Assembly (NCBI GenBank): GCA_964558455.1
Contig: CAZLEE010000023.1
Span: 1-32,338 of the forward strand
Direction: 5' to 3'
DNA length: 32,338 nucleotides
Source: DASRLE01 sp964558455
GTDB lineage: Bacteria > Verrucomicrobiota > Verrucomicrobiia > Limisphaerales > Palsa-1400
In this document: positions 31,328 through 32,338 of the stretch, in pieces
Layout: every line of letters begins with the position of its first letter
Position numbering within the stretch: the first letter of the stretch is position 1
Program-made: the position numbers and the translations under genes
The notes under the pieces: model-generated
Told to the model about the DNA's origin: nothing
What the model saw: only the letters and a program-made list of their open reading frames with translations
The model's database searches: none

Positions 31328-32338
31328 ATGACAAGTTTCGGTCGGGCGGTGGGGCACGTTCAGCGTTATCGCACCATCATCGGGGTGTTTTTAAAATACG
31401 GCTACGGCGATCTGGCCGAGCATCTGCCGTTGCCCAGTCCCTATCGCCTGCCTTTCCGCAAAATGCGCGAAAGACAGGAGGCGATTTCCCTCATGTCCCA
31501 ACCCGACCGGTTGCGCCAGGCATTTGAGGAACTGGGGCCGACCTTTGTCAAGTTGGGCCAGCTTCTTTCGACCCGCACCCTGTTGCTGCCGCCCCAGTTT
31601 ATCGCGGAACTGGCCAAGCTCCACGATCAGGTGCCGCCCATTCCTTTTTCCCAGGTCCTGGCCGTGCTGGAAGCCGAATTGCGCCAGCCGCCCTCCAATT
31701 TTTTCAGCACGATTGAGGAGGAGCCGATCGGTTCCGCCTCCATGGCCCAGGTGCATCGCGCCGTCCTGAAGGACGGGACGAAATGCGTCATCAAAGTCCA
31801 GCGTCCGGGGATTGAAGCTGTCGTGCGGGTTGATCTCGAAATCATGGCCCACCTCGCTTCCCTGCTCGAAAAGCATGTGGAAGGATGGCGGGTTTACCGG
31901 CCCACCGCCATCGTGGCCGAATTTGCCAAGCGCATGGAGCAGGAACTGGACTTTGCGGCCGAGGCGGCCCACATCGGGCGCTTTGCCCGCCAGTTCGCCG
32001 GCGAACCCACCATTTACGTCCCGCGCGTCTTCTCCGAAACCTCCACCCGGCGCGTGCTGACTTTGGAACAGATTGATGCCATCAAGGTTTCGCGGCTCGA
32101 TCTTCTGGACGGCGCGGCCCTGAACCGGAAGGAAATTGCCACGCGCATCACCGACCTGATGATGAAGCAGATTTTTGTCCACGGCTTCTTCCATGCCGAT
32201 CCGCATCCGGGCAACATTCAAATACTTCCCGGCAACGTGATTTGTTTTTTGGATTTTGGCATGATGGGATTTCTCGATCTGCACACCCGCGAGGCGTTTG
32301 CCCGTTTCGTCATCAGCATCGCCCAACGCGATGAAGCC
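31328..32338 (+). CDS. UbiB/ABC1 (AarF)-family atypical kinase, N-terminal part (runs off the right edge)
   Basis: Open from ATG at 31328 (or GTG at 31313) to the edge, 337 codons. Family elements in order: the KxGQ motif in PTFVKLGQLLSTR (75-78), the Ala-rich nucleotide loop in the form GSASMAQVHRA (135-145), the catalytic-type Lys in CVIKVQRPGI (156), ExD in EQELDF (206-208), FHADPHPGNI (288-297) and the metal-binding LDFG (308-311). All are intact. The family supports biosynthesis or transport of isoprenoid quinones and other lipids; the kinase fold is held inactive toward proteins by the KxGQ segment. The C-terminal membrane segments would lie beyond the window. The name ubiB is not given because several paralogues with other roles exist and no quinone genes are next to it. 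Confidence 0.92.
   Translation, partial: MTSFGRAVGHVQRYRTIIGVFLKYGYGDLAEHLPLPSPYRLPFRKMRERQEAISLMSQPDRLRQAFEELGPTFVKLGQLLSTRTLLLPPQFIAELAKLHDQVPPIPFSQVLAVLEAELRQPPSNFFSTIEEEPIGSASMAQVHRAVLKDGTKCVIKVQRPGIEAVVRVDLEIMAHLASLLEKHVEGWRVYRPTAIVAEFAKRMEQELDFAAEAAHIGRFARQFAGEPTIYVPRVFSETSTRRVLTLEQIDAIKVSRLDLLDGAALNRKEIATRITDLMMKQIFVHGFFHADPHPGNIQILPGNVICFLDFGMMGFLDLHTREAFARFVISIAQRDEA

Noticed and set aside
30686..31357. Minus-strand open frame running through the N gap
   Set aside because: It reads through unknown bases and is antisense to the coiled-coil gene.
31391..32326. Minus-strand open frame of 311 codons
   Set aside because: Antisense to the UbiB-like gene, whose motifs are all intact.
1..32338. 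CRISPR arrays, insertion sequences, tRNA or rRNA genes
   Set aside because: No regularly spaced repeats, transposase motifs or cloverleaf-like sequences were seen by eye in the gaps between genes.

Overview
The window looks like a verrucomicrobial chromosome contig, probably the Pedosphaera/Limisphaera side of the phylum; this rests on gene content and style, not on a marker search. The signs are a moderately high GC content, few clear Shine-Dalgarno sites, a membrane-anchored protein ending in the planctomycete/verrucomicrobial haem-binding domain, a BlaI/M56 pair, a GldG/DUF4340 export cassette, and secreted proteins with no recognisable relatives elsewhere. A run of 100 N (30737-30836) marks a scaffold join. 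Both ends cut through genes: a secreted protein on the left (minus strand) and a UbiB/ABC1-type kinase on the right (plus strand).

Layout. Positions 1-675 hold the start of a secreted protein and a small XRE regulator. Positions 694-3329 (minus) hold two overlapping genes that match EboD (3-dehydroquinate synthase-like) and EboF (alkaline-phosphatase superfamily) of the Ebo cluster, without the other Ebo genes. Positions 3371-8896 (minus) are one tightly overlapping operon: a YtrA-type GntR repressor, an ABC ATPase, and two paralogous ABC-2-like membrane proteins with large soluble domains. Each of the two membrane genes is broken by one in-frame stop codon in its N-terminal membrane part. 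Positions 8976-11606 (minus) encode a c-type cytochrome-like protein with a HEAT-like middle.

Positions 11727-14210 (plus) encode a fumarylacetoacetate hydrolase-family enzyme followed by proS. A small secreted protein (14158-14691, minus) overlaps the end of proS. Positions 14774-16866 (minus) are a BlaI-type repressor and an M56 metallopeptidase with an unusual extracytoplasmic C-terminus. Positions 16958-26484 (minus) form a long unidirectional cluster in the order HtrA-like protease, ABC ATPase, ABC permease, GldG-like protein, DUF4340 protein, AsmA-like protein. It is likely one envelope-transport unit.

Positions 26916-29029 (minus) encode a secreted six-hairpin glycosidase-like protein split by a one-base frameshift. 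Positions 29276-30590 (minus) are two tandem DUF2975 membrane proteins and a small HTH regulator, preceded by a perfect 11-bp inverted repeat that is a good candidate operator. To the right of the gap are a coiled-coil protein with a histone-H1-like tail and the partial UbiB kinase.

No tRNA, rRNA, CRISPR array or insertion sequence was recognised. The points most worth a second look are the isolated eboD-eboF pair, the matching in-frame stops in the two ABC partner genes, the protease/ABC/GldG/DUF4340/AsmA cluster, and the duplicated DUF2975 module with its operator.
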